From NCBI RefSeq assembly GCF_001314995.1, contig NZ_CP012938.1, forward strand, positions 2,232,001 through 2,296,000: DNA of 64,000 nucleotides, written 5' to 3'. Each line of letters opens with the position of its first letter. Within the stretch, counting starts at the first letter, position 1. Below, piece by piece: positions 62,914 through 64,000 of this stretch. The position numbers and the translations under genes were made by a program. This stretch comes from Bacteroides ovatus (GTDB lineage Bacteria; Bacteroidota; Bacteroidia; Bacteroidales; Bacteroidaceae). Under the pieces are notes generated by a model. The model saw only the letters and a program-made list of their open reading frames with translations, was not told the DNA's origin and did no database searches.

Positions 62914-63015
62914 ATCTGCCACCTGCAACGAAAAGCGTGTAATACACTAGTTAATAAATAGTTGGAGCGTTGCAGATACCTGTGGCAGATAGGTTGCAGA
63001 TACTTTATCTGCAAC
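62914..63015. repeat. Interlocked direct and inverted repeats
   Basis: GTTGCAGATAC occurs at 62969 and 62993. GTTGCAGATA (62993-63002) pairs perfectly with TATCTGCAAC (63006-63015) around CTT. ATCTGCCAC and GCAACG (62914-62930) pair with CGTTGC and GTGGCAGAT (62968-62990). Confidence 0.75.
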
Positions 63016-63089
63016 ACGTTATATAATCAAAGAAAAAGCCTTGATTCCTTTGTACAAAGCTATGGGATAATTGGGGGTGACTCTATGGA

Positions 63090-63231
63090 GAAATGGTGGT
63101 GTCTCTACGGGGAAACGACAGTATCCTTACGTAGAAACTGTAGTATCCCGCCTTAGAAACTCTCGTTTCCTGCCGTGGAAACTGTAATTTCTAATGCCGG
63201 AAACGACAGTTCCCCGCCTGGAAACGGGAAG
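63090..63231. repeat. Tandem array of 22-bp units starting GAAA
   Basis: Units start at 63090, 63112, 63134, 63156, 63178, 63200 and (after 21 bases) 63221. Common pattern is GAAAC, four bases, GTnTC or similar, then C/G-rich GCC. The period equals that of the unrelated array at 12948-13035. Confidence 0.85.
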
Positions 63232-63449
63232 TTAATGTATACAATGTACTGTACTGGATTTAGTTGACAACTTCGCTTGTTATACCTAAGTTCGTTTACT
63301 CAATATTTTTTAAAACCTAAATAAGTTTACTTGTCCCTTTGTAATTCCTGTATAAGTTGTCATTTTAGATATTTTGCAAAATTATGTATCTTCTCTTATA
63401 AGTGCAAGACTTCGGGCTGTAAACTTTCATTAAACAACAAAAACTCTTC

Positions 63450-63468
63450 GCTCGGGGATCGCCCTAGC
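63450..63468. other. GC-rich REP-like hairpin left of the IS110 element
   Basis: GCTCGGG (63450-63456) and CCCTAGC (63462-63468) pair with one mismatch around GATCG, in AT-rich surroundings. Some IS110 elements insert at such hairpins. Confidence 0.5.
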
Positions 63469-63499
63469 GGCAACCTTAGATTTGCAGCATCAAAATATT

Positions 63500-63507
63500 T
63501 ATCTTTG
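63500..63507 (+). promoter_or_regulatory. -7 box of the IS110 leader RNA
   Basis: TATCTTTG matches TAnnTTTG, with TTAG 21 bases upstream (63475-63478). Transcription would start near 63513, just before the first stem. Confidence 0.5.
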
Positions 63508-63512
63508 AATTG

Positions 63513-63660
63513 ATATTGAAAGGAAAGCAAAAGGAAAACCATCAGCGGCAATAGAAGTCAAGTCTAAGTCCCTATTCGGTCCTTTTGCTCCTTCCTTGAA
63601 CTCAAACCCATATAAGAATTTCAGTAAACCTGTTTAAGGTTATTAGGTCAAGTTCAGGTC
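63513..63660 (+). ncRNA. Candidate IS110 bridge RNA
   Basis: Stem A: 63520-63535 pairs with 63580-63597 (16 bp with a two-base bulge), enclosing a 44-base loop with an inner AATAG/CTATT stem. Stem B: TGAACT (63597-63602) pairs with AGTTCA (63651-63656), enclosing a 48-base loop with inner AACCT/AGGTT. Two adjacent loop-bearing stems between the left end and the transposase gene are the hallmark of IS110-group bridge RNAs. AGCGGCAA in loop A (63544-63551) equals the flank at 63466-63473, as expected of a target guide. Ends are approximate. Confidence 0.6.
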
Positions 63661-63694
63661 CTTTCTTTTTTGTTTAATGTTCAAAAACAAAAGT

Positions 63695-64000
63695 ATGAAA
63701 GTTTTTTATTTAGGAGTTGATGTGAGTAAGAAAAAATTGGATTTATGTTTAAGGAGTAACGGTAAGGACATCCTTTATGATGTTATTCCTAATGATCTAT
63801 CCTCTATTAAATCTTGGTTAACAAGAACGTTTGAGAAATTTTTCCTCTCTGAGGACAGTTTGGTTGTCTGTGCGGAACATACAGGGCAATATACCTATCC
63901 TTTGGTCTGTGCAACAAAAAGTATAGGAGTCTACTTATGTTTGGAAGATGCAGCTAAAATAAAATATTGTCATGGAATACCTCGTGGCAAAAATGATAAA
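63695..64000 (+). CDS. IS110-family transposase (DEDD recombinase), N-terminal part
   Basis: 102 codons are visible from ATG 63695 to the window edge. The N-terminus MKVFYLGVDVSKKKLDLCL is the IS110 RuvC-like start with the first Asp in GVDVSK; EHTGQY near residue 65 supplies the Glu, and GKNDK at the edge begins the ND..D motif with the third acidic residue. The protein directs RNA-guided recombination of the element, using the RNA encoded in its own leader. The serine-containing C-terminal domain lies outside the window. Whether the full gene is intact is unknown. Confidence 0.93.
   Translation, partial: MKVFYLGVDVSKKKLDLCLRSNGKDILYDVIPNDLSSIKSWLTRTFEKFFLSEDSLVVCAEHTGQYTYPLVCATKSIGVYLCLEDAAKIKYCHGIPRGKNDK

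Larger units (their letters stand above)
62433..63474. other. 1-kb repeat-rich gap before the IS110 element
   Basis: No convincing gene. It holds the -7 box of the gene to the left, three short tandem arrays (62655-62684, 62839-62878, 63090-63231), interlocked inverted repeats (62914-63015) and a GC-rich hairpin (63450-63468). Short frames at 62747-62947 (minus) and 63331-63513 (plus) have no coding character. Confidence 0.65.
63475..64000 (+). mobile_element. IS110-family insertion sequence, left part only
   Basis: The element is recognised by its DEDD transposase gene from 63695 and the long structured leader typical of the IS110 group. The left end is placed near 63474-63476 because 8 nt just left of it recur in the leader RNA loop; this boundary is inferred. 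The right end is beyond the window. Confidence 0.7.

Noticed and set aside
62747..62947. 66-codon minus-strand gene in the repeat region
   Set aside because: It runs across the 20-bp tandem repeat and the inverted repeats and has no promoter or recognisable motif.

Overview
The window is Bacteroides chromosome. The evidence is a SusC/SusD pair, many lipoproteins with acidic residues right after the lipidated Cys, -33/-7 promoters close to TTTG-N19-21-TAnnTTTG, DUF4907/DUF4270/DUF4925/DUF2490 families and TonB-dependent receptors. Gene order at the left edge resembles the fructan utilisation locus described in B. thetaiotaomicron. Species cannot be fixed from sequence alone.

Layout. (1) 1-9074: glycan locus with susD (cut by the edge), susC, an aldose mutarotase, a GH32 fructan hydrolase and a divergent WYL regulator, with a large operator-like inverted repeat between the last two. 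(2) 9165-12925: patatin-like lipase overlapping a CPA2 antiporter, plus an unknown gene followed by a 22-bp tandem array. (3) 13031-18437: two divergent operons, kelch lipoprotein + DUF4907 and DUF4270 + outer-membrane barrel, which share an upstream element at identical spacing in both promoters; then a C1 peptidase. (4) 18442-24754: a compact minus-strand set, VTC domain, DUF4956, DUF2490 barrel, Cthe_2159-type beta-helix lipoprotein, LytS-type kinase and LytTR regulator. (5) 25416-37972: an AraC regulator and two tandem copies of a lipoprotein-lipoprotein-TonB receptor module, each with its own promoter and the first with a strong terminator. (6) 38109-45112: outer-membrane barrel, GH29 fucosidase, acetyltransferase and an etfB-etfA-acyl-CoA dehydrogenase operon. 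(7) 45239-57409: rhomboid-DUF4132 giant protein-fRMsr operon, cbpA/cbpM chaperone pair, phosphoethanolamine transferase and an Omp85 barrel. (8) 57564-64000: AT-rich accessory end with poorly known genes, a TonB_C-thioredoxin fusion, a gene remnant, an XRE regulator, a repeat-rich 1.2-kb gap and the start of an IS110-family element.

Most notable candidates: the IS110 leader folds into two adjacent loop-bearing stems preceded by a plausible promoter, as expected of a bridge RNA, and one loop shares 8 nt with the DNA just left of the predicted insertion point. The VTC/DUF4956/beta-helix/two-component set and the duplicated DUF4925-TonB receptor modules look like dedicated envelope systems whose substrates are unknown. 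Several regulatory structures (shared promoter element, mutually exclusive hairpins, 22-bp dyad arrays) are not explained by ordinary annotation.
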